Shown: positions 8,956 to 16,397 of the stretch, piece by piece
Layout of the letters: each line of letters begins with the position of its first letter
How positions within the stretch are numbered: position 1 is the first letter of the stretch
Assembly: GCA_017467515.1 (NCBI GenBank)
Contig: JAFUSU010000028.1
Location: forward strand, 1 to 41,734
Direction: 5' to 3'
Origin: Alphaproteobacteria bacterium
Lineage (GTDB): Bacteria; Pseudomonadota; Alphaproteobacteria; RF32; CAG-239
Length of the DNA: 41,734 nucleotides
Made by a program: the position numbers and the translations under genes
Notes under the pieces: generated by a model
The model's input: only the letters and a program-made list of their open reading frames with translations
What the model was told of the DNA's origin: nothing
Databases searched by the model: none

Positions 8956-9783
8956 ATGCGACACAGTGTTAAAAAATCTTATCCGGCAGCGGGTAAGATT
9001 TTTTGTATCTTGGAAAACAATCAAAAGAGAATATATCAAAGCAAAAAGGAGAGAAAAATAAGGCAGACAAAAATTAACAATAATCAGCTCCGAATATTAA
9101 AAGAAAAAATTTGGAAAATGGAGCAAATCGAATGTAAAAAAGCCTATTTTTATGCTGAAATAGGTCACGATTTGCGACAACCTCTTCAAGCTGTTAAATT
9201 GTTTACATCACTGTTAAAAGATGAAAATTTATCGTCAAATCAGGCAGAATTGGTTTCTAAACTTGAAAATTCGGTGGAATATCTGACATTTTGGTTGGAT
9301 AATTTGCTTGAGATTACAAGGTTGGAAAGCGGTCATTTAAAGCGTAAGGACAGTCAGGTTGAATTACAGTCGTTTCTGACAAATTTGGCGCAAGAATATA
9401 AGAATATAGCCTTCTATAAAGGGATAAAGTTTTTATACGGCGGAAAAAAGATTGAGGTTAAAACGGATCGCATTCTATTGGAACGGATTATCAGAAATCT
9501 TTTAAATAATGCCCTCAAGTATGGTCGGGAAAAGATAGAATTAAAGTGGTATAAGCTTCCGCAAAAGATTAAAATAATTATTAAAGATAAGGGGTATGGG
9601 TTGAAACAAGAGCAATGTCGACAACTGTTCAGAGCTTTTTATCAATGCCCGCATAATCAAGAACAGGGCTATGGTTTAGGGCTTGCGATAGTGAAAGAGC
9701 TGACGGATATTTTAAATATTAAAATAGATTTGAAATCCAAATGGAAAAAGGGCACAATTTTTGTACTGTCAATTCCACAATAA
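8956..9783 (+). CDS. Soluble orphan sensor histidine kinase
   Basis: The H-box is GHDLRQPLQAVKLF (His71 counted from ATG 8956), followed by N-box RIIRNLLNNALKYG, G1 IIKDKGYGL and G2 GYGLGLAIVKEL, a complete HisKA plus HATPase_c core. There is no membrane segment or input domain and no response regulator beside it, so signal and partner are unknown. The coordinates give the longest open frame, but its first ATG has no ribosome site and is followed by a terminator hairpin. A promoter-like pair (TTGGAA-16-TATATC) and AAGGAGA at 9046-9052 lie after the hairpin, pointing at an in-frame ATA at 9058; the next ATG is 9118. Kinase function is clear, the start is not. Confidence 0.75.
   Translation: MRHSVKKSYPAAGKIFCILENNQKRIYQSKKERKIRQTKINNNQLRILKEKIWKMEQIECKKAYFYAEIGHDLRQPLQAVKLFTSLLKDENLSSNQAELVSKLENSVEYLTFWLDNLLEITRLESGHLKRKDSQVELQSFLTNLAQEYKNIAFYKGIKFLYGGKKIEVKTDRILLERIIRNLLNNALKYGREKIELKWYKLPQKIKIIIKDKGYGLKQEQCRQLFRAFYQCPHNQEQGYGLGLAIVKELTDILNIKIDLKSKWKKGTIFVLSIPQ
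8971..9004 (+). terminator. Intrinsic terminator after the ABC/DUF4340 operon
   Basis: AAAAAATCTTATCC pairs with GGGTAAGATTTTTT (14 bp, one G-U pair) around a six-base loop, with a run of T at the end and A at the start, so it can stop transcription both ways. It lies inside the longest open frame of the following histidine kinase gene, which argues that kinase translation starts downstream of it. Confidence 0.85.
9010..9037 (+). promoter_or_regulatory. Possible sigma70 promoter for the histidine kinase
   Basis: TTGGAA at 9010-9015 and TATATC at 9032-9037 are separated by 16 bases and sit directly after the terminator hairpin. Transcription from here would start near 9044, right at the AAGGAGA ribosome site. 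It is a pattern match only. Confidence 0.35.
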
Positions 9784-9823
9784 ACTTTTTATGGAAGTTT
9801 AAAATTTAGAGCCAGTCGATTAA

Positions 9824-9869
9824 AATAAAAAAAACACCCGAAAGGGTGTCTTTTTATTATAATGGCGGA
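9824..9869. repeat. 46-bp direct repeat, left copy (tRNA-Ser 3' end plus terminator)
   Basis: Bases 9824-9869 are identical to 10938-10983. The shared block contains the hairpin terminator, a short AT spacer, and TGGCGGA, the last seven bases of tRNA-Ser (including CCA) read on the minus strand. Sequence diverges immediately on both sides. The two copies bracket one DMT-like permease gene. Confidence 0.9.
9834..9857. terminator. Bidirectional hairpin terminator between kinase and permease genes
   Basis: ACACCC-gaaa-GGGTGT with A-run on the left and CTTTTTATT on the right ends the histidine kinase transcript (+) and the permease transcript (-). It is identical to the hairpin after tRNA-Ser, because both belong to a 46-bp direct repeat. 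Confidence 0.8.
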
Positions 9870-9917
9870 AAACATCAAACAATCTACGGACTAATCTATG
9901 TTTTAATCCATTATTTT

Positions 9918-10799
9918 TTATTTGGTTGCAAGCACCAGTGTGACACTGGCAAAAAGCAAAAGTAAAATCCATTTTAATTTAATATGTTGGTATGGCACTG
10001 ATTTTCCGAACATCATCGCCATTTTATTAAAAATTACAATCCATATTATTGACAAGTAAAGTATTGACGTCATATACGCCGGATTAGGAACATAATACAT
10101 TCCGAAATTTATTGTAATCATACTTAACGCTACTAAAAAAATAAACCAGCCTTGACGCAGATTTTTCGGTTTAATTAATTCTTTATAATCGGTAATATTT
10201 TTATGATTCAAAAACAAATTAACAAAACCTATAATCCAACCGGTTATTGCTATCCGATGAACAGTAAGGGGCAATAATTGTCCTTCGCTATATTCCGTTA
10301 TTATTTTATTACTGGTATCTATAAGTGTGGATAAAAACAGCAACGGCAGCACTTCTTTTAAGCAATCTCTACCGATTTTACTGTTTCTATATTTCATAAC
10401 CGCATAAATAATAAGCACTATTGATAAAAAGATAACACAAGATTTAACAGGTGTTTTAAGGTATATTTCAATTGTTTCTGGTTTTAATATAAGCCATAAA
10501 ATAAACGTAATAAAAACACTTAAAGGGCTGAGGGCATTTACATTTTCCGCACCGAATTTTTGAAAAACCTGAAAATACCTATAATCGGAATAAGAAATAC
10601 ATAGACCTTGAAAAAGTGCAATCATATAAAATTGCCAAGGAAAGATATGGAAATATGCAAAAACCAGTGGCATTGTCATTATTGCCACAAAAAAACCTCG
10701 GTATATAATAAATATATCAGCGGAAAGTTTACATTTTTGGTTGCAAATATAATAGGTTGCCCCAATCACACTGGTCAACAAACCAAAAATAACCCACAT
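9918..10799 (-). CDS. DMT/EamA-like multi-pass membrane permease
   Basis: The 293-residue protein has about nine or ten hydrophobic helices in two similar halves, as in the drug/metabolite transporter superfamily. It shares a clear pattern with the two permeases at 28210 and 29210: an early YRG motif, a QGL segment, then FGAE followed by a Pro and an FxxWL helix near the middle. Substrate is unknown. AGGAGTG precedes ATG 10799. It is a single gene bracketed by a 46-bp direct repeat derived from the adjacent tRNA-Ser 3' end, so it may have entered this locus with that duplication. It reads lower in GC than its two homologues. Confidence 0.72.
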   Translation of the reverse strand: MWVIFGLLTSVIGATYYICNQKCKLSADIFIIYRGFFVAIMTMPLVFAYFHIFPWQFYMIALFQGLCISYSDYRYFQVFQKFGAENVNALSPLSVFITFILWLILKPETIEIYLKTPVKSCVIFLSIVLIIYAVMKYRNSKIGRDCLKEVLPLLFLSTLIDTSNKIITEYSEGQLLPLTVHRIAITGWIIGFVNLFLNHKNITDYKELIKPKNLRQGWFIFLVALSMITINFGMYYVPNPAYMTSILYLSIIWIVIFNKMAMMFGKSVPYQHIKLKWILLLLFASVTLVLATK

Positions 10800-10937
10800 T
10801 TCTACTCACTCCTGAACTTTTAGTATAAATTATTTTATTTAATAAAATACAAAGATTGAAATAATGATTAACTAATAAAATAAATTATATAAAAAGAAGG
10901 ATTTTTTAAAATTACAAGTCCATCAACATTGATGATC

Positions 10938-10983
10938 AATAAAAAAAACACCCGAAAGGGTGTCTTTTTATTATAATGGCGGA
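10938..10983. repeat. 46-bp direct repeat, right copy (overlaps tRNA-Ser 3' end)
   Basis: This is the copy that belongs to the intact tRNA-Ser gene. It is identical to 9824-9869, 1114 bases away. Confidence 0.9.
10948..10963 (-). terminator. Terminator of tRNA-Ser
   Basis: ACACCC-gaaa-GGGTGT; read on the minus strand it is followed by a run of eight T. It starts 13 bases after the tRNA CCA end. Confidence 0.8.
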
Positions 10984-11066
10984 GAGGCAGAGATTCGAAC
11001 TCTGGGAGGGGTCGCCCCCTCGACGGTTTTCAAGACCGCTGCATTAAACCACTCTGCCACCTCTCC
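10977..11066 (-). tRNA. tRNA-Ser (anticodon UGA), CCA encoded
   Basis: The minus strand reads GGAGAGGTGGCAGAGTGG at the 5' end and CTCTCCGCCA at the 3' end, so the acceptor stem (GGAGAGG/CCTCTCC) is perfect. The anticodon arm is CGGTC-TTGAAAA-CCG with anticodon TGA, there is a long class II variable arm (GAGGGGGCGACCCCTC), and the T-arm is CAGAG-TTCGAAT-CTCTG. Length is 90 bases. It decodes UCA/UCN serine codons. The locus is rearranged on both sides. Confidence 0.95.
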
Positions 11067-11384
11067 GTGGAATATGAACTTTTTCTTTTCTTCAAGAAAA
11101 CCGTCTTTCAAAAGCTTCGCTTTTCAACGGTTTGCGGCGCGCTCGGTGTGGTTTTCCCCTCGCTTGCCCATCTTGCTTCGCTGCGATTCCAAGACCGCTG
11201 CATTAAACCACTCTGCCACCTCTCCGTGGAATATGAACTTTTTCTTTTCTTCAAGAAAACCGTCTTTCAAAAGCTTCGCTTTTCAACGGTTTGCGGCGCG
11301 CTCGGTGTGGTTTCCCCCTCGCTTGCCCATCTTGCTTCGCTGCGATTCCAAGACCGCTGCATTAAACCACTCTGCCACCTCTCC
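11032..11384. repeat. 159-bp tandem array carrying tRNA-Ser 5' halves
   Basis: The unit begins at AAGACCGCTGCATTAAACC, which is the tRNA-Ser anticodon-to-5'-end segment seen on the plus strand. It recurs at 11032, 11191 and 11350, a period of 159 bases. The first copy belongs to the intact tRNA. The second is a tRNA 5' half fused to a 124-bp spacer, and the third is only the 35-bp half. The two full units differ at about one position in the spacer. The spacer has a hairpin (AACCGT...ACGGTT with an inner AAAAGC/GCTTTT). Open frames running through the array are by-products of the repeat. Confidence 0.92.
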
Positions 11385-11415
11385 TGAGATTTTAATAAAT
11401 TGTGGTTCAGGAAAC

Positions 11416-11444
11416 CTTTTACATAAAGAATAAAAAAACGTCAA
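11416..11444 (-). promoter_or_regulatory. Promoter for tRNA-Ser, upstream of the repeat array
   Basis: On the minus strand TTGACG (11444-11439) and TAAAAG (11421-11416) are 17 bases apart. Initiation near 11408 would make a precursor passing through two truncated tRNA 5' halves before the real tRNA. I saw no convincing promoter inside the repeat unit at a proper distance. Confidence 0.5.
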
Positions 11445-11567
11445 GAACTTTTTGTAACAAAATTATTAAAATTAACCATTAATTATCTATCCATAACTTA
11501 TGATATATTCACACAAGCTAAAAAATATGGTATATTAAAAAATATACGGGACTGGACGAGACTAAAA

Positions 11568-12326
11568 ATGTACGTTTGGATGATATTGGCAACATTTATT
11601 GTGATGCTTGCGGCTTTCAATTTATCGCCGCGGGCTGATTTGCAACGTCAGCAAGATACTCCTTTAGCGGAAGCGGCAATTACAAAATTTTTGGTTCAAC
11701 ATGATGCTGCCGTCAAATATGCCAAAGCGCAGTTATTGCTCAAACACAATAACCCGACTTCCAGTTATGGACTTTCTGCCGGAACATTAACTGTATGTAA
11801 CAGTTCAAATAGCGGCAATCTGTGTCCTTTTTTACCGATTGGTTTTAAATACGAATCGAATCTGTATTATTCGACAGTTTATTGTCTAAATGAAGCGCAA
11901 TATGGCAATCCTGATGCCAGTGGTAAACGGGAAATCACAAAAGTTGAAGGCTCTGAAAAAGTGACAGATTGCAACGATACCGGTCATAATGCAATATATG
12001 TTATCAGTTATGGTCGTGTGCCCCAGCGTTGGAAAAATGTTTCAACAAACCGCATCATACCGGAATTTTATAATGCAATGCATACGCGTGTTGCGGTAGG
12101 AGCCTCTTGCGGTATTGTCGTTCCCAAAACAACAGTGGGGAACAATGCTTCCGGTCAAAACAGAAACAGATTAAACAGTGATTTTATTATAGATGGAATT
12201 GATGTTCAAAATAATTCTATTCCGTCGTATTTTATTAAAAACGATGCAACATTTAAATCAAAATGTTTATCAGGGAATAAAGTGAATGAGTCATTTCCTT
12301 GTATGATTTATGTGAATCGGTTGTAG
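11568..12326 (+). CDS. PilM-like pilus accessory protein
   Basis: An N-terminal hydrophobic segment (residues 2-18) lacks a basic signal-peptide head, so it is probably a membrane anchor. It is followed by QDTPLAEAAITKFLVQHDAAV, which resembles the start of PilM proteins of conjugative thin pili and of prepilin-like helices. The remaining 230 residues hold six or more cysteines and no motif I recognise. At 252 residues it is longer than plasmid R64-type PilM (about 145). It sits 12 bases before a large PilV-like prepilin with which it is surely co-expressed. The start has only a weak ribosome site; a palindrome GTATATT-aaaa-AATATAC lies about 20 bases upstream. The PilM assignment is tentative. 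Confidence 0.55.
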   Translation: MYVWMILATFIVMLAAFNLSPRADLQRQQDTPLAEAAITKFLVQHDAAVKYAKAQLLLKHNNPTSSYGLSAGTLTVCNSSNSGNLCPFLPIGFKYESNLYYSTVYCLNEAQYGNPDASGKREITKVEGSEKVTDCNDTGHNAIYVISYGRVPQRWKNVSTNRIIPEFYNAMHTRVAVGASCGIVVPKTTVGNNASGQNRNRLNSDFIIDGIDVQNNSIPSYFIKNDATFKSKCLSGNKVNESFPCMIYVNRL

Positions 12327-12338
12327 GAGGATAAAGCA

Positions 12339-15300
12339 ATGAAAAAGAGATTAAGTACCTCAGAATTAGGCAGTATGATGATTGAAGCGCTAGCAATGCT
12401 TGCTTTGATTGCTTTGGTAACTCCGGTTTTATATCGTAAAACGGCTGAGCGGACAACTGAATTGCAGGATATTAATACTGCCGGAGAATTACGGGCAATT
12501 ATCAAAGCTGTAGATGACTATGTTGCCGCTAACTATGATGCTATCGCCGATGGCAATTCAGTAACCAACAGTTGCGAGGCCGGTTCGCACAAAACACAAG
12601 ATTATGCGGCTTTTAAAAATAAAACAGAAGCCAGTATTGAAGTTCCGATAGGACATTTTTGCGAATTTTTACCTTATGGTATTTTGGATGCCAGCGGTAA
12701 AGCAAAAAAATCGCGTTTGTTTTCTGAAAATTATAAAATTGTTCTCAAATTGAAGGGAAGTGCGGATGCAACGGCCGAAAAAGGGGATAAAGTCATTACC
12801 TCCTTTGTTATTACCGATCCAAATACGGAATTACCGGAGATACGGTCCAGCAGTATTGCTTCTATGATAGGTGGTAACGGTGGTTATGTCACATCGACCT
12901 CCGGTTCCGGAACAAGCGCCACCGGTACAATTTCAGGTAACTTGGGTATCTGGAGCATTGCAGATGCGAAGAAAGAGTTAGGTGTGTCTGTCACTAAAAA
13001 TGCCGTTGTTGCCGCCTCCATCCAAGGAATTTCCGCTCAAAGTGCCAAGATTGATATCAGTGGTGTGCTTTATCGTATTAATACCGGTGATATCGGCTTA
13101 AACACAATGTCTACGGACTTATACTTAGGCGCAAAGGGTTCTTCAACACGTCATAATATTACCAATATCGGAAAATTAATTGTGGGTTCTGAAGATGCAC
13201 ACGGCAGTAGTTTATATATTAATTCCGGTGATATCAAAATCGGAGGTGCCGGTAATATTTCTGTTGGGGGGGCCGGCAGTTTAACTTTAGCTAACGGTAA
13301 CATAGCAACTAACGCCGGCTCTATTCAAACCTTAAACGGGAACATTCAAACAAGCAGGGGCGACTTTATTGCCAGTAGCGGTAATATCTCGGTCAGTGGA
13401 ACAATGAAAGCCGCAAATAATGTCTTTCAGGTTGCCGCTGACGGGGTAACAACCGCAAAACGCTATATTGCCGGTTCGGCATCAGGTGAAGCGACAATTT
13501 CAGATACCGCCGGCTCTGTTAAAATTAATCAACCCTTAGTGGTAACCAAAACAGGCGGTAATTGTACAATTTCTGATCAATCAGGATGCGCACTTAAGGT
13601 TGTCGGTAATGCTTATGTTGGTGGAAATTTAACCATAACGGAGACTTTTGATGCCAAAAATCTTCACGCTCGTGAAAAATTAACCGTCGGCGGCAATGCT
13701 GCCGGAACAGGTAAAACTCTTTCTGTTGTTTATACCGATGATAATAAAGGTTCTTTCGATTTCGGGGGCTTATTGAAAGTTAATAAAACGGCTGCCAATA
13801 CCGGTACGATGACTTTTGCTACCGATTTAATGAAAGTTGATACAACCACAAAGGGGTTTGGGGTTAATGGTAATATCGTACAAATGATTGCCGGAAATTC
13901 TGAACTCGGAATGCAAAATAATAATGCTTATTTAAAAACAAATAATGACAATTCTTTTTCTTTAGATGCCTCTAATGCTTATATCAGAGGTAAAACTTCC
14001 ATCCAACTCAACGGGGAATCTTTTAAAGTTAACGGAACTAAAGATAATATTACTTCCAATGTTGCTTCATTTAATATTACGCCAACCGGTGGCGGTGATT
14101 TTCGTGTCGGTAATGCTTCAACGGGGTTAAGCGGAAATATGGTATTAATGAATAATATCCCGACTTATATGAACGGTTCCAGCAGTGATTTATATATGCG
14201 CGACAGTTCTATTCACGTTCAGAATGGCGCAACAGATTCTTTGTTGATTAGAAAATCAACGACCAATAATGCTTTTGCGGATATGAAAGCTCAAAAAATT
14301 ATTGCAAAAAATCAGGCAGATACTTCAATCCTTGAAATCGACTTAACGAACACATCAACCACTAATTCAAGTGGCTCTCCTGTTTATATCAGACAAGGTG
14401 CTATTGAATTAACAAAAACTAATGCAACCCAAGATTTAACGTATAACTATGTTAAAGCCGATAGGTTTGTAGCAAATACAACAACGGCCAATAACATTAA
14501 AACAGATGCAAATGGTAACGCAACCGCAAAGTATGAAGTTAATCCGGCTTACACCTCTGTAATGCACGATATTAAGTTGACGACACGCGGCGGCGCTCGT
14601 TTGAGTGATATTTTACCTGATTTTATCAATAAGGGTATTTATGTGGTTGATAATACTTATCCGGCCAGAGGATACTCAGGTTGTGGTGGCGGAAAGGCGT
14701 TAAACGGTTCAGGCGGCTATTTTGCTATGTCGCGCGCGAATAAAATAAATGCAACCAACTGTACAAGTTTGTCAAACGAGGTTAGCCCATGGGCAGGATT
14801 CGTTCCGACTCCGACCTGTCCTCCGGGGTATGCTAAGGTTATTACCTTAACGCCGGCAAGTTTTGCTATGGCTCAAGCCGGTTATCCGCAGGCAACGGTT
14901 GGGCAACATAGAGATTTACACCAAAATTATTCTTATGCCGGTCCTTTGAATAATCCGGGGGCTTCACCGGTGCCATTGTATGCTCAGAAGAATACGTGGC
15001 TTAAGAGTTTTGTGCAAACCTCTTATAAAAGTGGTAGTGGCTCAAGCTCATCAGGAAGTGCGGCTAATTTTGAAGGCTGGGATGTCGGTATGGGGTTCAT
15101 TTACCCGTATTCTCAATATAAAACTTATGCCGATCAAACGGGGGAATCAGGTGGTAGCAGCTACGATTCTTCCGGTTCGGAATCATCAGGCACAAAAATT
15201 ATTTGGAATATGTTTCCTGTCTATGCCGGTACGCTGGAAGGTTATGCAACGGTTTATTGCTACTTTAATCGCGCCGGAGGCGGATTTAATTCCAGTTTGG

Positions 15301-15422
15301 TTGATACACAGTATGATCAGCTGAGCACAGATGGTAATGTATTCAGAGCGCCAAACAGCAAAGGAAATGCACCAAATAAAGACCGCCTAAACTCATCAGA
15401 ATCAGGTTTGGGTGTTTGGTAA
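12339..15422 (+). CDS. Giant PilV-like type IV prepilin / pilus-tip adhesin
   Basis: The protein begins with a short basic leader ending in LG followed by SMMIEALAMLALIALVTP. This is a class III signal: Gly before the cleavage point, Glu at +5 and a hydrophobic helix, exactly as in type IV prepilins. After the pilin-like helix to about residue 60, a long Gly/Asn/Thr/Ser-rich region (about 200-740) with repeats of the kind GNI...GSIQTLNGNIQT looks like a beta-helix or fibre. A distinct C-terminal domain (about 760-1027) with PTCPPGYAKV, aromatic residues and cysteines resembles PilV tip-adhesin ends. It should be cleaved by a prepilin peptidase and placed at a pilus tip. AGGAGGA precedes ATG. 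No shufflon or recombinase was seen. Confidence 0.8.
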   Translation: MKKRLSTSELGSMMIEALAMLALIALVTPVLYRKTAERTTELQDINTAGELRAIIKAVDDYVAANYDAIADGNSVTNSCEAGSHKTQDYAAFKNKTEASIEVPIGHFCEFLPYGILDASGKAKKSRLFSENYKIVLKLKGSADATAEKGDKVITSFVITDPNTELPEIRSSSIASMIGGNGGYVTSTSGSGTSATGTISGNLGIWSIADAKKELGVSVTKNAVVAASIQGISAQSAKIDISGVLYRINTGDIGLNTMSTDLYLGAKGSSTRHNITNIGKLIVGSEDAHGSSLYINSGDIKIGGAGNISVGGAGSLTLANGNIATNAGSIQTLNGNIQTSRGDFIASSGNISVSGTMKAANNVFQVAADGVTTAKRYIAGSASGEATISDTAGSVKINQPLVVTKTGGNCTISDQSGCALKVVGNAYVGGNLTITETFDAKNLHAREKLTVGGNAAGTGKTLSVVYTDDNKGSFDFGGLLKVNKTAANTGTMTFATDLMKVDTTTKGFGVNGNIVQMIAGNSELGMQNNNAYLKTNNDNSFSLDASNAYIRGKTSIQLNGESFKVNGTKDNITSNVASFNITPTGGGDFRVGNASTGLSGNMVLMNNIPTYMNGSSSDLYMRDSSIHVQNGATDSLLIRKSTTNNAFADMKAQKIIAKNQADTSILEIDLTNTSTTNSSGSPVYIRQGAIELTKTNATQDLTYNYVKADRFVANTTTANNIKTDANGNATAKYEVNPAYTSVMHDIKLTTRGGARLSDILPDFINKGIYVVDNTYPARGYSGCGGGKALNGSGGYFAMSRANKINATNCTSLSNEVSPWAGFVPTPTCPPGYAKVITLTPASFAMAQAGYPQATVGQHRDLHQNYSYAGPLNNPGASPVPLYAQKNTWLKSFVQTSYKSGSGSSSSGSAANFEGWDVGMGFIYPYSQYKTYADQTGESGGSSYDSSGSESSGTKIIWNMFPVYAGTLEGYATVYCYFNRAGGGFNSSLVDTQYDQLSTDGNVFRAPNSKGNAPNKDRLNSSESGLGVW

Positions 15423-15455
15423 CAAAAAGAGGGAGGACAACCTCCCTTTTTTGTT
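15421..15455 (+). terminator. Terminator after the PilV-like gene
   Basis: GGGAGG-acaa-CCTCCC followed by TTTTTT, with outer AACAAAAA/TTTTTTGTT pairing extending the stem, directly after the stop codon. Confidence 0.88.
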
Positions 15456-15489
15456 ATTTTCTGACATACTCGTGCGCTATTATAATGGT

Positions 15490-15509
15490 CCTTCGTGTCA
15501 AGCACGAGG
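15490..15509. repeat. Short palindrome of REP-like type
   Basis: CCTTCGTG-tcaag-CACGAGG, followed by GTGACGG. It resembles the dispersed extragenic palindromes common in Alphaproteobacteria (a stem enclosing GTCAAGC with GTGAC outside). It lies between convergent genes. A possible relative is at 29151-29181. Confidence 0.4.
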
Positions 15510-15539
15510 GTGACGGAGAAAAAAAAGTTATACGCGGGT

Positions 15540-15956
15540 TTAACCCGAATATCCATCATAACAAAAAGCTTTCTTCATCAATGCCTCTAAAATCGGTCGA
15601 TCAGCAGGCGGAAAATCATATTTATCCATATCCTCTAAAGCAACCCAACGGGCTTGTTCGTGATCAGGATGAAAAGATAAATCATCTTGTTCACAGGTTG
15701 CCCAATAGGCGTTAAGAACAATTGTTCCAAATTCATAGTCATAACTTGAGGTCATAAAAAAGTTGCCGACTTTGATGGGGAGATTGAGTTCTTCCATCAG
15801 CTCTCGCTGTAAACATTGAGGCAATGTTTCGCCTTCTTCTAATTTACCGCCCGGAAATTCCCAAAAATATTCGAGGTTTTTTCCGTGCTTACGCTGAGCA
15901 ATTAAAATTTTACCGTTATGAACAATAATTCCTGCTGCAACTTGTTTGATAGACAT
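15540..15956 (-). CDS. mutT: MutT-like NUDIX hydrolase
   Basis: The Nudix box is complete: GGKLEEGETLPQCLQRELME and EEL after it, at about residues 36-58, matching Gx5Ex7REUxEExGU. The start VAAGIIVHNGKILIAQR and length of 138 residues match the MutT branch. That branch hydrolyses 8-oxo-dGTP to the monophosphate and prevents A-to-C transversions. Specificity for 8-oxo-dGTP is inferred from overall resemblance; other NUDIX substrates are possible. AGGAAAT precedes ATG 15956. It stands alone, facing the PilV-like gene. Confidence 0.85.
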   Translation of the reverse strand: MSIKQVAAGIIVHNGKILIAQRKHGKNLEYFWEFPGGKLEEGETLPQCLQRELMEELNLPIKVGNFFMTSSYDYEFGTIVLNAYWATCEQDDLSFHPDHEQARWVALEDMDKYDFPPADRPILEALMKKAFCYDGYSG

Positions 15957-16006
15957 TTATATTTCCTTTCATCCACAGAATATGGATTAAATTAATATAA
16001 CTTAAC

Positions 16007-16035
16007 TTGTCATTCAAATAAAAATGTGCTGATAT
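16007..16035 (+). promoter_or_regulatory. Probable promoter of the small secreted protein gene
   Basis: TTGTCA (16007-16012) and TGATAT (16030-16035) are 17 bases apart, with the AAGGAGA ribosome site and ATG 16067 about 30 bases on. Confidence 0.45.
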
Positions 16036-16066
16036 AAAAAAGTTATTTTTATAAAGGAGAAAATAT

Positions 16067-16384
16067 ATGAAAAAGATTCTTTTAGTAGCCGCTTTATTGG
16101 CTTTTTCTTCACAAGCTTATGCCGCAGATGTTTTATCTGCTCTTGATACCGCAAATTCAAAAGTAACAGCAGCTCAAGCAAAAGTAGATGCTCAAAAAGC
16201 AAAAATTCAAGCTAAGCAAGATGCTTTAGCCGCAAAAGCCCAAGCTAAGCAAGACGCAGCCGCCAAGAAAGCAGCTGAGAAAAAGGCTGAACGGGAAGCA
16301 AAAGAAGCAGAAACAGCCGCTAAAGTAAATACTTTAAAAACAAACTTAAACAATTTAAGTAACAGCTTATCTGTTTCTAAATAA
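16067..16384 (+). CDS. Small secreted Ala/Lys/Gln-rich helical protein
   Basis: A signal peptide (MKKILLVAALLAFSSQAYA, cleaved before AD) is followed by about 85 residues almost entirely Ala, Lys, Gln, Glu and Asp in heptad-like order (AQAKVDAQKAKIQAKQDAL), predicted to be a single periplasmic coiled coil. The composition recalls small Lpp-like or TolA-like periplasmic helices, but there is no lipobox and no family I can name. AAGGAGA precedes the ATG and a strong terminator follows the stop within about 20 bases, so it is a free-standing gene and probably well expressed. Confidence 0.75.
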   Translation: MKKILLVAALLAFSSQAYAADVLSALDTANSKVTAAQAKVDAQKAKIQAKQDALAAKAQAKQDAAAKKAAEKKAEREAKEAETAAKVNTLKTNLNNLSNSLSVSK

Positions 16385-16397
16385 ATTGGCATAAATC

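Noticed and set aside
9824..10983. Genomic island at tRNA-Ser with integrase
   Set aside because: The bracketed segment holds only one permease gene and no integrase or recombinase, so I report the repeat but do not call a mobile element.
10960..11433. Open frame of 157 codons with an internal repeat, and a second one at 11067-11387
   Set aside because: They run antisense through the tRNA-Ser gene and its tandem fragments. The apparent protein repeat is the 159-bp DNA repeat (159 is divisible by 3), so the frame stays open without being coding.
12339..15560. Possible shufflon (site-specific inversion of PilV C-termini)
   Set aside because: I found no inverted 19-bp sfx-like sites, no alternative C-terminal cassettes and no recombinase next to the prepilin gene; a normal terminator follows the stop codon.
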